DNA of 64,000 nt from Kordiimonas laminariae (GCF_023008165.1 NZ_JAKQZA010000003.1:434001-498000), one strand, 5' to 3'; positions 23,636 to 32,632 are shown, counted from the stretch's first letter. The notes: a model not told the origin generated them from the letters alone. A program made the numbers and translations.

Positions 23636-25099
23636 ATGAACCGTTTTAAAACTACTACTTTTCTTACAAGCCTCAGCCTGCTAGCAGCCGCATTTGCTCC
23701 TGCTATTGCAAATACGGAAGAGCACCGGGAAAATATTCTCGGCACGTCTTTTGATATGGCTGTGCACGGGGTAAGCGATAAAAAAGCTAAAGAAGCAATT
23801 GACGCTGCCCTTCAGGAAATTAACCGTCTTGAAAATATCTTCAGCCCAACCAAAGCAGATAGTGAACTCGCAGCCCTAAACGGCGGCGCGAGCACAGTTT
23901 CCGACGATATGGCAGCTGTCTTAAAAGCTTGCGAGGAATGGCGTGTTAAAACCGCAGGCAGCCTTAGCTGCAGACTTGGTGAGATCAAAGCCATCTGGAA
24001 GGACGCTACACGCAACAACAGCACACCAAACACAGAACGGTTAAAACGGCTTGCGGGCGCTTCTGGGGAAGCGACAGTCACTCTAACTGGTAATTCAATT
24101 GAAACAAATTCCTTGAAGCTGGATCCCACGTCGCTCGCGAAAGGCTACATCCTCGACAAGGCCCTAAAGGCAGCAAAAGCACAAGTGCCAGACGCAACCG
24201 GTATTAAACTGGATATAGGCGGTGATGCCTTATATTGGGGGAACGCCAGCAGTGGTACTAACTGGAATGTAGGCGTTGCCAATCCATTTGGCGCGGCAGA
24301 TAACGCAAATTATCTGACAACGCTCTCGCTATCATCCAAAGCCGTTGCATCAAGCGGACACAATACTCGCACCTATACCGTTGATGGCAAAGATTATAGC
24401 CAGATCATTGATCCGAAAACCGGCTGGCCAGTTAACGAAGCACCTGCCGCTACCGTTGTTGCCAACGATGCCATGACAGCCGACGCGTTAGCCACCGCAC
24501 TTTCTGTTATGCCTATCAAAGAAGGCCTTAAGCTCATCAACACCATGACAGATGTCGAAGCATTGATTATTGCGCCAGACGGTCGCCAGTTCCCAACAAA
24601 CGGCTGGCATAAACTACAGGCCAAAGATGCCGAAACAGAAGAGACGCTCTGGAATAACGATTTCACCTTCAATATCGATTTCGCCATTCCTGAAGTAGAT
24701 GAAGGTAATTATCGCCGTCCATACGTTGGTATCTGGGTTACAACACCTCGTAAGAAACTTGTCCGCAGCCTTATGTTGCTGGGCGAAAGCCGCCGATGGA
24801 TGGAAGAAAATTATGTTTGGTGGCGCCGTTACGGCCGTAAATTTGATTCTGTTGTAGACGGTGTAAGCCGTCCAACCCGTATGCCGGGGCGTTATAATGC
24901 CACATGGGACGGCCGTGATGATTTTGGTAACTCTATCGAAAACGGTGACTATATCCTGCATGTAGAAATGGCGCGCGAACACGGCGGCCACACCTACAAG
25001 CAGATCGCCATCAAAATTGACAAAAATGGTTTTAAGCTACAACAGCCTGCAGAAGGCGAAATTGGTGACTTAACTGTCGTTTTTGGCAAGAAAAGCTAA
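23636..25099 (+). CDS. apbE: FAD:protein FMN transferase (ApbE) fused to DUF2271
   Basis: A 487-residue exported protein (signal peptide ending near APAIA). Residues about 30-320 form an ApbE domain: ILGTSFDMAVHG, LNGGAS, LDPTSLAKGYILDKAL, LDIGGDALYWG, VASSGHNTRTY and DAMTADALATALSVM are its conserved blocks. The rest (about 340-480) is DUF2271 (FNIDFAIPEVDEGNYRRPYVGIWVTTP, then VSRPTRMPGRYNATWDGRDDFGN). ApbE transfers FMN to Thr/Ser in secreted redox proteins. Published surveys of flavinylation link such fusions to PepSY membrane proteins; here a PepSY gene follows directly. I saw no clear [S/T]GA[T/S] acceptor motif in the neighbouring proteins, so the acceptor is unknown. Confidence 0.88.
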   Translation: MNRFKTTTFLTSLSLLAAAFAPAIANTEEHRENILGTSFDMAVHGVSDKKAKEAIDAALQEINRLENIFSPTKADSELAALNGGASTVSDDMAAVLKACEEWRVKTAGSLSCRLGEIKAIWKDATRNNSTPNTERLKRLAGASGEATVTLTGNSIETNSLKLDPTSLAKGYILDKALKAAKAQVPDATGIKLDIGGDALYWGNASSGTNWNVGVANPFGAADNANYLTTLSLSSKAVASSGHNTRTYTVDGKDYSQIIDPKTGWPVNEAPAATVVANDAMTADALATALSVMPIKEGLKLINTMTDVEALIIAPDGRQFPTNGWHKLQAKDAETEETLWNNDFTFNIDFAIPEVDEGNYRRPYVGIWVTTPRKKLVRSLMLLGESRRWMEENYVWWRRYGRKFDSVVDGVSRPTRMPGRYNATWDGRDDFGNSIENGDYILHVEMAREHGGHTYKQIAIKIDKNGFKLQQPAEGEIGDLTVVFGKKS

Positions 25100-25108
25100 G
25101 GACAGGCC

Positions 25109-25819
25109 ATGCCTTCTGCTGTTAAACAAAGTGATATGAACCTACAGCGTTCCGGCGCTGCGGCAGGTGATATTGAGAACGGGTTTACTGCCAAATTCCG
25201 TTCGCCTGAGTTCAAAAAGAAGATCAAGAAGAAAAAGAATGAAATGTACCGGCAAAGCCGGATGCTGCATACATACGTATCGGCACTCGCTTTCATTCTG
25301 CTTTTGTTTTTTGCCCTTAGTGGCTTGATGCTCAACCACCCTGAATGGTTTCAGAGCGACCGCGTTAAAACCGACGACGTTCTAACACTTAGAGAAGTCG
25401 ATCTAAAAGCGGCATCCGCTACAGATAACCCTGTTCAGGCCCTATCTGATCTGGTTTCCAACCAGATCTATATTCCAGGTGAACTGAAGAACCACGAAGA
25501 TTTAGGCGACGGCTATCAGCTTGAGTATCGAGGTCTTGGCGGTAGTGCCAGTGTGTTTGTTGATTTGCTTACAGGCGAAGCTGAAGTGACCGTCCGCCGC
25601 GCGACAATTGCCGATAAAATGCATAATCTTCACAAAGGCAAATATACTGGCACGGTGTGGCCGTGGATCATTGATATCACCGCTTATCTCACCCTCGCGC
25701 TGTCTCTCTTTGGGTTTATCATTTTATTCACGGTAAAAATGCGGCTGAAGAACAGCCTGCGCGTCATCGGGGGTTCTACGGTATTCCTCGGTGCTCTGAT
25801 TTATTTCCTTGTACCTTAA
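25109..25819 (+). CDS. PepSY-associated membrane protein
   Basis: A 236-residue protein with an N-terminal membrane helix (MLHTYVSALAFILLLFFALSGLMLNHPEWF), a periplasmic PepSY-like domain, and two C-terminal helices. The first helix with His and the segment LSGLMLNHPEWF are typical of PepSY_TM proteins, some of which carry heme between helices and act as reductases. The C-terminal KGKYTGTVWPWIIDITAYLTLALSLFGFIILF also fits. It is the last gene of the plus-strand cluster, right after the ApbE fusion, and before a strong terminator. The first 45 residues are hydrophilic and possibly non-coding; ATGs at 25136 and 25244 are alternatives. Confidence 0.82.
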   Translation: MPSAVKQSDMNLQRSGAAAGDIENGFTAKFRSPEFKKKIKKKKNEMYRQSRMLHTYVSALAFILLLFFALSGLMLNHPEWFQSDRVKTDDVLTLREVDLKAASATDNPVQALSDLVSNQIYIPGELKNHEDLGDGYQLEYRGLGGSASVFVDLLTGEAEVTVRRATIADKMHNLHKGKYTGTVWPWIIDITAYLTLALSLFGFIILFTVKMRLKNSLRVIGGSTVFLGALIYFLVP

Positions 25820-25849
25820 TCTGCTTAATAAGGTATATCTCCAGAACTT

Positions 25850-25881
25850 GCCCTTCGGCTCTCCCCGAAGGGCTTTTTTTT
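25850..25881 (+). terminator. rho-independent terminator after the PepSY gene
   Basis: A nine-base stem, GCCCTTCGG (25850-25858) with CCGAAGGGC (25865-25873), followed by eight T residues. It ends the plus-strand DUF4198-to-PepSY run. The T-tract abuts the stop codon of the convergent tonB gene at 25880. Confidence 0.9.
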
Positions 25882-26806
25882 ATTGAGCTCCAAACTCTAT
25901 TGGAAGCACAAAAACACGTTCCTTCATATCTGTCATTTCATCAGGAAATACAGGAAAAGGACTAGCGCGTTTTATGGTTTTCAAAGCAGATTTATTGAGG
26001 ATACGGTAATCACTTTCTTCAAGGATTTCAGCATTCAAGAGACCACCTACTGGATCAAGTGTGAACCGCACGGTCACGATACCCATCAAACGGCGCTCAC
26101 GGGCCATACGCGGATATATTAAATTCTTTTGCACCCATACCCGTACAAGATCTTCATAGGTACGGATAACACCGCCCACCCCGCCTGACTGTGCCGCATT
26201 ACCATCCCCTTCATTCCCTTTTGCTTCCGAGTTTCTACCGCCAGCCCCACCTACACTGTTAGTAACAGCGGGTGCAGCACTTCCTTCTTCTTCACCAACC
26301 GTATTGTTTATAGCGTCTGCCGGCTGCGGTGAAGGTGTTGTTGTTTTTTGTGCTGATGCAGTTTTGGGTTCAACGATATCCGGGTCTTCTACTATTTCCT
26401 CTTCCTCCGAAGGCGTTTCTTCTGCCTCTACCGGTACTTCCGCTTGTTCTGGTTCTTTAGGCACTTCTTCCGCACGCTCAGGTTCTTGGGGGGGGGCTAT
26501 TGGCGGCTCTGGCAGCGGCTCCAAGGGTTCTGGCTGTCTTTCTTCCCGGGGTTTCTGAGCAGTTGTCTTTTTCGGTGCCGCTTGGTCTAACATCTGCTGA
26601 TGTTCTGAAATTTCCTGTGTGTTACCCGCCTGAGAAATACCGCCCGCAGCAGCCCCTTCAAAAGCAAGTTCAACAAGTACTCCTTTTTGACCAGCGGGTG
26701 GCGGCGCAGGATCACCAAAGGATGTGTTTGCATAATAAACAATCGCGCCCGCATGAACTGCAAGCGCGATTGTCGCTGATAATGACCATAGTAACCGATT
26801 GTTCAT
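25880..26806 (-). CDS. tonB: TonB family protein
   Basis: A 308-residue TonB: an N-terminal anchor (LLWSLSATIALAVHAGAIVYY), a long Pro/Glu-rich spacer (residues about 75-200), a Gly/Ser-rich linker, and a C-terminal domain (VQKNLIYPRMARERRLMGIVTVRFTLDPVGG...). The last holds the YP motif expected of TonB. The ATG at 26806 has an AGAGG ribosome binding site and gives a sensible anchor, whereas the upstream start at 26974 lies in the receptor gene. The spacer contains a run of nine identical bases (26488-26496). Together with the ExbB/ExbD genes on the facing strand it makes a complete TonB complex for the receptor encoded just upstream. Confidence 0.9.
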   Translation of the reverse strand: MNNRLLWSLSATIALAVHAGAIVYYANTSFGDPAPPPAGQKGVLVELAFEGAAAGGISQAGNTQEISEHQQMLDQAAPKKTTAQKPREERQPEPLEPLPEPPIAPPQEPERAEEVPKEPEQAEVPVEAEETPSEEEEIVEDPDIVEPKTASAQKTTTPSPQPADAINNTVGEEEGSAAPAVTNSVGGAGGRNSEAKGNEGDGNAAQSGGVGGVIRTYEDLVRVWVQKNLIYPRMARERRLMGIVTVRFTLDPVGGLLNAEILEESDYRILNKSALKTIKRASPFPVFPDEMTDMKERVFVLPIEFGAQ

Positions 26807-26832
26807 TATAGCCTCTTTTAAATGGTTTGTGC

Positions 26833-26879
26833 CGCAGCGTCCCCCAAACGCTGCGACACTACCCAAGTACATACTTGGG
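26833..26879. other. two adjacent hairpins between receptor and tonB
   Basis: CGCAGCGT/ACGCTGCG (26833-26840 and 26848-26855, seven-base loop) and CCCAAGTA/TACTTGGG (26862-26869 and 26872-26879). Both sit in the 85 bases between the receptor stop and the tonB start on the minus strand. They could lower or stabilise downstream tonB transcript; neither is followed by a U-tract. Confidence 0.5.
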
Positions 26880-26891
26880 GGGTATCTGTTT

Positions 26892-29018
26892 TTAGAACTG
26901 GTAAGAAACGGATACGCGAACGTCGCGGCCAAAGCTCCTTGTGCCTGCTCTGTGACGGCGGTAATCCTTATCAAACAGGTTGTTTACCGCGAGACGGATT
27001 TCCGCACCTTCAACCGCTTCCGGGCGGTATGTGAAGTATAGATTATGAATGTTGTAACCAGGGTTACCATCCACTTCATCTTCTGTGTGATGACGCCACA
27101 CAAACTGTGATTGGAAACCACCTTCAAGGCCAGTGTCCCCGAAGCGGGTACCGCCAGAGATAGAAAGCTGATCGGCGGGTGTTGCTGTAAGATCAATATT
27201 CCGGGAAAGGTTTTCACCGCGAATGCTTGAAAAGCTCGTACGGATATAGGTTACGCCGTTATCGTAAAGGCCTTCAAATTCCCAGCCTTTGAGACGATCT
27301 TCACCGTCATTGATATAACTCATAGGATTGATAAGCGCAGATGTGCTGCGGATGCTTACGATCTTATCTTCAATATTATTACGGAAATACACAAGCTTGG
27401 TACGCAGGATATCCCCCTTGGTGATTACATCTTCAAACGCCAGCTTTATACCACCTTCCCATGTTTGGGCTGTTTCTTCCCGGAGCTGGAGGCTTGTTGT
27501 TTTATCAGCTGTTCCCGGAGGGAATGGAGCGCCGAAGAAGAGTGAGTGAGCATAAATTTCGTCGATTGCCGGAGCACGGAAACCTTCATAGTATCCTCCA
27601 ATAACACTTGCCCAATCAGTTAGCTTTATTTCGGCTGTTACGCTTGGTGTCCAGGCTGAATAGCGGTCTGCCTGCCGGAATTGATCCGCTGTAAGGAAAT
27701 CATCCGGGTCAGCAATACGGTCTTCAAGACCAACCGTTGAACCTTCTGTTGTGTATGTCGCATAGCGGATAGCCGGTGTGAGGATCACACGGTCAGCGAA
27801 ATTGATTTCATCCTGAATGAATGCACCAAACACATCCTGTTCACCACTTGGCTGGCTGCGAATAGGGCCACCACTTTGCTCGCCGAAACGGTCTTGGGTG
27901 TAGAAATCAGCACCAAATGTCATCACATGTTTCACACTACCTGTGCTGAAACGAGATGTATTGATCGCAGAAAGTTGCCAGCTTTTATAATCGAAAATAC
28001 GCGTCTCACCCGGATCAAGCGATGTGGACACCGGGCCAGCAACAATGCTTGAATCAAGCCCAGTTTCCATATTATGGGTTTTGGAATATCCAAAGCTCAG
28101 GGTGAAATCGACCCACGGGTTATCATCATTCTGGTAAGCATATTCAAGCGCTACCGATGTATCTTCAAGCTCACGGTCGATAAGTCCCTCAGAGAAACCA
28201 CTATCCGTTGTGCCTCGGTCATTCTGGCGGAATTCAACAATCCCGCTGTCTTCACCGTATTGGTAGGAAGCGCTTAATTTATGGTAATCAGCCAATACTA
28301 TTGAGGCCTTCAATAGAAGGTTTTTTACATTAACTGCCGACCCCTCAAATGTATCACCAGATGCAAACTCAAAATCATCAGAATCACGGAATGTAACGGC
28401 ACCAAGAAGATCAATATTTTCTTCCGGACGTGCATAAAGGAAAGCGGAACCGTTCCATTCATCGTTGTTTGAATTAAAACCGGCCTTAACTTTGGCACCA
28501 AAAGTCTGGCCAGCTTTTAGGAAATCAGATGCATCTTTCGTGGTCATGTTCACCACGCCACCAATCGCGCCACTCCCGTACAATGTCGAAACCGGACCAC
28601 GGACAACATCCACCTGCTTCAAGAGCTCCGGATCGCCGAAAAAAGAACCAAGGCGGTATCCCTCAAAATATTTGGTTACACCGTCTACCCGCACAATATT
28701 CTGTTCAGGGCGAGTAACACCACGAATACTGAACTCAGCACCTTGGCGGTTGGGACCACCATTAATGTCCACACCAGGGAGATCTGCAACAAGTTCCATA
28801 ACATTGTTTGCCTGGCGGCGGCTGATATCTTCAGAACCAACGATAGAAACCGATTTAACTGTCTCAAGCTCTTTCTTCTCCGTGAAAGTTGCTGAAACCG
28901 TTACCTTTTCAAGGCGGCTTTCTTCGTCTTTTTTCTTTTTATCTTCAGTATCTTGTGCGTGGGCAGCGGCAGTGCACACAAGCACCATCGCTGAAGAGAG
29001 TAGCAGTTGTTTTTTCAT
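26892..29018 (-). CDS. TonB-dependent receptor, heme/siderophore type
   Basis: A 708-residue outer-membrane receptor. Signal peptide MKKQLLLSSAMVLVCTAAAHA, then a low-complexity DTEDKKKKDEESRLEKVTVSAT segment holding the TonB box (EKVTVSAT), the plug (SVSIVGSEDISRRQANNVMELVADLPGVDIN...) and the barrel ending in VSVSYQF. FSIRGVTRPEQNIVRVDGV and STLYGSGAIGGVVNM are plug landmarks of the heme/hemoglobin receptor-like branch; the exact substrate cannot be told. It precedes tonB on the same strand. A Fur-type 7-1-7 palindrome lies about 60-75 bases upstream, supporting iron control. Confidence 0.93.
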   Translation of the reverse strand: MKKQLLLSSAMVLVCTAAAHAQDTEDKKKKDEESRLEKVTVSATFTEKKELETVKSVSIVGSEDISRRQANNVMELVADLPGVDINGGPNRQGAEFSIRGVTRPEQNIVRVDGVTKYFEGYRLGSFFGDPELLKQVDVVRGPVSTLYGSGAIGGVVNMTTKDASDFLKAGQTFGAKVKAGFNSNNDEWNGSAFLYARPEENIDLLGAVTFRDSDDFEFASGDTFEGSAVNVKNLLLKASIVLADYHKLSASYQYGEDSGIVEFRQNDRGTTDSGFSEGLIDRELEDTSVALEYAYQNDDNPWVDFTLSFGYSKTHNMETGLDSSIVAGPVSTSLDPGETRIFDYKSWQLSAINTSRFSTGSVKHVMTFGADFYTQDRFGEQSGGPIRSQPSGEQDVFGAFIQDEINFADRVILTPAIRYATYTTEGSTVGLEDRIADPDDFLTADQFRQADRYSAWTPSVTAEIKLTDWASVIGGYYEGFRAPAIDEIYAHSLFFGAPFPPGTADKTTSLQLREETAQTWEGGIKLAFEDVITKGDILRTKLVYFRNNIEDKIVSIRSTSALINPMSYINDGEDRLKGWEFEGLYDNGVTYIRTSFSSIRGENLSRNIDLTATPADQLSISGGTRFGDTGLEGGFQSQFVWRHHTEDEVDGNPGYNIHNLYFTYRPEAVEGAEIRLAVNNLFDKDYRRHRAGTRSFGRDVRVSVSYQF

Positions 29019-29075
29019 CGTTTCCTCACATCTCTCTCGGGTTGAATGGGGAGGAGAGAGTTATTTGCAATTAAT

Positions 29076-29094
29076 AATGCGAATGATTCGCATT
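29076..29094. promoter_or_regulatory. Fur-type palindrome upstream of the receptor
   Basis: The 19-bp sequence AATGCGAATGATTCGCATT is a perfect palindrome around G29085 and has the 7-1-7 architecture of Fur sites (TGCGAAT-G-ATTCGCA). It lies 58-76 bases before the receptor start. Fur or another alphaproteobacterial iron regulator is the expected binder; identification of the protein is inferred. Confidence 0.6.
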
Positions 29095-29163
29095 TGCGAT
29101 GAAAGGGGTATGAAATAATCACAAAAGTGTCAACTGAAAAAGAAATACCCTATCGGTTACGCA

Positions 29164-30561
29164 TCAAACCCGTGGAAGTTCCATGCGAAAGCCAAGGCCG
29201 CCATCTTCAGGTAAAAAGGCATCAATTTCCCCACCATGGGCACGGATAATTTTATCAACAATACTTAACCCTAAACCGGAACCACCAGTGGCTTGCGTGC
29301 GGCTGGCATCAACCCGGTAAAGCCTATCAAACAGCATAGGCAAGGCTGCTTCCGGCACACCTGGGCCGTTATCTGTGAAGACGATAAGGACTCTTTTTTC
29401 AGATACAGAACACTCGATATCTAACCGCAATCCCTCTGCCTTTGCAGTTACCGAATTTTGTACCAAATTATCAAACACCTGGGTCATCCGTATGGGGTCA
29501 ATTTCACAAATAACCTCAGGGCAGGATAATGACCATTCGTAAGGGCTAATCACCCTGCCCGCCTGCAATTTTTCCTGTAGAAATCCTTGCAGATCAATGG
29601 CCTGTTTTCCCAGATGCAAATCAGCATTATCTAGAGCACTGAGTAAATCCAGATCATTGACTAAATTAACCAACTGCTGTGTTTGATCGAGAGCATATTT
29701 TACCGTTTTATTATCGCCTTCAATAATGCCTTCCGAGGCTAATTCCAGTCGCCCTCGCATGTTATGAAGCGGTGTCCGCAGTTCGTGAGATATCTCTGCA
29801 AGCAGTTCATTTCTTCTGTCTTTTTCTTGTTCCAATCGGTCGCGTGCCTTATTGAAAGCCGAAACCAAACTATTCACTTCATCCTTAAATCCAGAAGCTG
29901 GCATAGGGGCAGGCAACTTCTCAGAAGAAAGCTTCCGAGAGAAGCTTTCAAGCATGCGCAGCGGCGCTAGTCGAAATCTGACGAGCAGAATAATAAACAC
30001 GCCAACCAGTGCATAATAAATACCAAGCTCTCGCACATGTTTGCCCAGATTTTTTGTGATGATGGTAAAAGTGCTTGGCTCAGATTTAAACGTAGGATCC
30101 GGCACTATGAAAATAAGATATTCAGTGCCCCACTGGAATGCCGGAACCCGGTTATAAATTTGAATAATCTCTTGCTTGTTATAGAGACTGCTGAGCACCA
30201 CAGAATATCCTTGAGCATCTGGTTCTGCTCTCACCAGCTCCGTAAACACAAACTCACTATTACTAAATCCCTGAATTTCAAACCGCTGATTTGTAACAAT
30301 AATAACATTATCATCGCCACCACTCTGCTGTTCAAATTCAGTAATCAAACCTGCGATTTGTTGTTTGGTATTTTGAGGTTCCGGAAGCGATCCTAAATAG
30401 TGTTTATAATCAGGCTTGTTGACACCAGAATTTGCCTCAAGCGGTGTCAGGAATATGCCAACGGTGGTTTGATTCAAAAGCCCCGTAAAGGTTATAGTAA
30501 GCCCAAGAGCTATAATAATTGCAAAAGCAAGTTGCCATTCAAGTCTGTGATAAAATTTCAT
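29164..30561 (-). CDS. sensor histidine kinase (HAMP-HisKA-HATPase)
   Basis: A 465-residue membrane kinase. Two membrane helices (near residues 12-32 and 180-200) flank a periplasmic sensor of about 150 residues. A HAMP-like region follows, then the phosphoacceptor histidine in LLAEISHELRTPLHNMRG and the ATP-binding N, G1 and G2 boxes (FDNLVQNSVTAK, FTDNGPGVPEAAL, GGSGLGLSIVDKII). It lies 17 bases after the response regulator gene, which it presumably phosphorylates. The next gene on the strand is the receptor, so iron or envelope signals are plausible but unproven. Confidence 0.93.
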   Translation of the reverse strand: MKFYHRLEWQLAFAIIIALGLTITFTGLLNQTTVGIFLTPLEANSGVNKPDYKHYLGSLPEPQNTKQQIAGLITEFEQQSGGDDNVIIVTNQRFEIQGFSNSEFVFTELVRAEPDAQGYSVVLSSLYNKQEIIQIYNRVPAFQWGTEYLIFIVPDPTFKSEPSTFTIITKNLGKHVRELGIYYALVGVFIILLVRFRLAPLRMLESFSRKLSSEKLPAPMPASGFKDEVNSLVSAFNKARDRLEQEKDRRNELLAEISHELRTPLHNMRGRLELASEGIIEGDNKTVKYALDQTQQLVNLVNDLDLLSALDNADLHLGKQAIDLQGFLQEKLQAGRVISPYEWSLSCPEVICEIDPIRMTQVFDNLVQNSVTAKAEGLRLDIECSVSEKRVLIVFTDNGPGVPEAALPMLFDRLYRVDASRTQATGGSGLGLSIVDKIIRAHGGEIDAFLPEDGGLGFRMELPRV

Positions 30562-30578
30562 GATATCGAACCTTTGAG

Positions 30579-31298
30579 CTACTGGCGGGGCTGATCAGGT
30601 ATGAGTTTCATTTTATACCCCACACCGTAGACAGACGAAATTCCGTGCTGCTCTCGGTCAATCTGATTAAGCTTTTTCCGGGCGTTATGCAGATGCACAT
30701 CCACAGTACGGTCACTGCTCTCAGAATCGTAACCAAAAACAGCCACGAACAACTGTTCCCGTGTAAAAATCCTTTCCGGTGACTTCAGCAAAATCATCAG
30801 TAACTGATATTCAGTTTTGGTAAGAGTTAGTTCGTGACCGCAGTAAAAGATTTGTTTGTTGAGCTCATGCCACCGCCAGGGGCCTAAAGCACCTGTTTCA
30901 TCAGATACGGGTTTAAAATGCTGCCGCCTGAGGTGCGCTTTTATTCTGGCGATCAGCTCCTTATGCTCAAACGGTTTTTTAACATATTCATCAGCACCGG
31001 CCTCCAAGCCAACAACCAGATCGTCAGGGGTAATACGGGCCGTTACCATAATGATAGGAATCTGGCTTTTTCGCCTTATATGAGCGCATACCTCAACACC
31101 GTCCCGTTCTGGCATCATCCAATCGAGAATAACCAAATCTGGTTTCTGCTGCTCAAACAGCCGAATGGCGTCAGTGCCATTCCGCGCTGTAATACACCGC
31201 ATATTATGGTGCTCTAGATACAGCCGCAGGTTTTCGGCTGTATCCCAGTTATCTTCCGCCACTAAAACAAGTGGTTTATCGTCAAGTTGATCATTCAA
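30579..31298 (-). CDS. OmpR/PhoB-family response regulator
   Basis: A 239-residue regulator. The receiver has acidic EDN (residue about 15), phospho-Asp in DLVILDWMMPERDG, Thr in VTARITPDD and Lys in EYVKKPFEHKE. The C-terminal winged helix ends ...SSDRTVDVHLHNARKKLNQIDREQHGISSVYGVGYKMKL. The start codon is a TTG at 31298, and no ATG is available in frame until past the receiver fold. Its first bases overlap the stop codon of the serine hydrolase gene (TTGA), so the two are translationally coupled. Confidence 0.93.
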   Translation of the reverse strand: MNDQLDDKPLVLVAEDNWDTAENLRLYLEHHNMRCITARNGTDAIRLFEQQKPDLVILDWMMPERDGVEVCAHIRRKSQIPIIMVTARITPDDLVVGLEAGADEYVKKPFEHKELIARIKAHLRRQHFKPVSDETGALGPWRWHELNKQIFYCGHELTLTKTEYQLLMILLKSPERIFTREQLFVAVFGYDSESSDRTVDVHLHNARKKLNQIDREQHGISSVYGVGYKMKLIPDQPRQ

Positions 31299-32452
31299 TA
31301 TTCAACAACCTTGGTCACCAACTGCGAGCCCAAATACTCTGCCAAATGACGTTCTGTTCGCCAAGCAAGTTCCATCATATCTCTCGAAAAACTATTGCTC
31401 AGCATAACAATCCATGCGTCTTCATCCTTGAGCCAGAGGACATCAGCAAAAAAGAAGCGATTGCTCCCATTATGAGCCACTAAATCTCCGCCTTTGTCTG
31501 TTGTAAAAATCGCCCAACCATAACCATAATGGCTATTGCCAGATGGATCTTCCGCAATATGCCGGGTTGTTAAAAGTTCTATAGAGTTCTCTGTTAGAAT
31601 TTCTGCATTGCTAAGAGACTTGAGCCAGACATGCATATCCCCAAGTGTTGAATGAATGCCGCCATTGCCTTTTAGCAGCCAGGAAATTTCACCCATATCC
31701 TGATAACGGGCAATACCAGAGCCAAACTTTTTACCGCGTGCATATCCTTCTGCTACCAGTGTTTCTGTCCAGTCAGGCGCTAAATATCCAGTGTTAAACA
31801 TCCCAAGTGGTTTGAAGAAAGTTTGCTGGAGATAAGCCTCATATTCCATATCGGTTACAAGCTCTATAATCCGAGCTAGTGCGCTATAACCAACATTCCT
31901 ATATTCATGCTCAGATCCCGGTGCAAAACGGAGAGACTGTTTGAAAACAGTATCAAAAAACACATGGGTTTCAACCAGGTCATAATCTCCTTTATCAGGA
32001 AAACCACGAAGGCCGGAACTGTGAGTCAACAGTTGATGGATAGTTATACTGGCTTTATCTGCTGGTATATTGGGGAAATACTTTTGCAGGCGATCACTTA
32101 AAGCTAATCGTTTTTCCTCGACCAATTTCATTATCGCCGCACCAGTAAATTGCTTTGTAAGCGAACCCACATCATAAATAGTATGCACGTTGGTTTTTTG
32201 TTGGCTATCCTCCGCCATTACACCAAATTCATCGGTTAAAACAACCTGCCCTTTATGGGCAACAAGCAAGGAGCCTGAAAAGTTTTTACGTTCATATTTA
32301 TCCAAAAGCTGCCTGACATCAGTTTTCAGCTTTTCTGTATGATCAAAGGATGAAGCAGCTTGCACCGGAAAACTGAACCCAGTTGTGACTGCAAACAAAA
32401 CTACGCCAATAACACCCCCTAGAAATAAGGGTTTTGCGAAAAAATTAGACAC
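31295..32452 (-). CDS. exported serine hydrolase, beta-lactamase class C family
   Basis: A 385-residue protein with an N-terminal signal or anchor (hydrophobic to about residue 32). Catalytic motifs are intact: S97-L-T-K100 (SxxK), Y184-R-N186 (YxN) and HNGS in VAHNGSNRFFF (in place of HxG/KTG). It is probably an active esterase or D,D-peptidase-like enzyme, unlike its paralogue at 7.9-9.1 kb. It is the first gene of a serine hydrolase-response regulator-kinase transcript, overlapping the regulator by three bases. This placement suggests that the enzyme processes or responds to a cell-wall or lactone ligand of the pathway; that is inference. Confidence 0.87.
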   Translation of the reverse strand: MSNFFAKPLFLGGVIGVVLFAVTTGFSFPVQAASSFDHTEKLKTDVRQLLDKYERKNFSGSLLVAHKGQVVLTDEFGVMAEDSQQKTNVHTIYDVGSLTKQFTGAAIMKLVEEKRLALSDRLQKYFPNIPADKASITIHQLLTHSSGLRGFPDKGDYDLVETHVFFDTVFKQSLRFAPGSEHEYRNVGYSALARIIELVTDMEYEAYLQQTFFKPLGMFNTGYLAPDWTETLVAEGYARGKKFGSGIARYQDMGEISWLLKGNGGIHSTLGDMHVWLKSLSNAEILTENSIELLTTRHIAEDPSGNSHYGYGWAIFTTDKGGDLVAHNGSNRFFFADVLWLKDEDAWIVMLSNSFSRDMMELAWRTERHLAEYLGSQLVTKVVEY

Positions 32453-32581
32453 GAAAATATCCTCATTGGTAATTCACATTACCGGGGCATATAAAAAACA
32501 AAAATCATGAAATAATTAAGATTTCCCGCGCGCCACGAATGCACGGTATGGCACCAGCGTTAGTATCAATATTTTCCTGGC

Positions 32582-32598
32582 CTAAGACCATAGTCTGG
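32582..32598. promoter_or_regulatory. imperfect copy of the CTAAGACCATGGTCTTAG palindrome
   Basis: The sequence CTAAGACCATAGTCTGG matches the perfect 18-bp palindrome found at 38242-38259 over its left half and centre. It lies 35-50 bases before the NarL-type kinase start, in the region shared with the divergent serine hydrolase. It may be an autoregulatory site for the response regulator encoded by the second gene. Confidence 0.5.
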
Positions 32599-32632
32599 TT
32601 CGCGCATCTATGCGGTATGCTACTACTTGATC

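Noticed and set aside
28465-29118. 217-residue plus-strand frame opposite the receptor N-terminus
   Set aside because: Lies entirely antisense to a receptor with clear plug and TonB motifs; no family features of its own.
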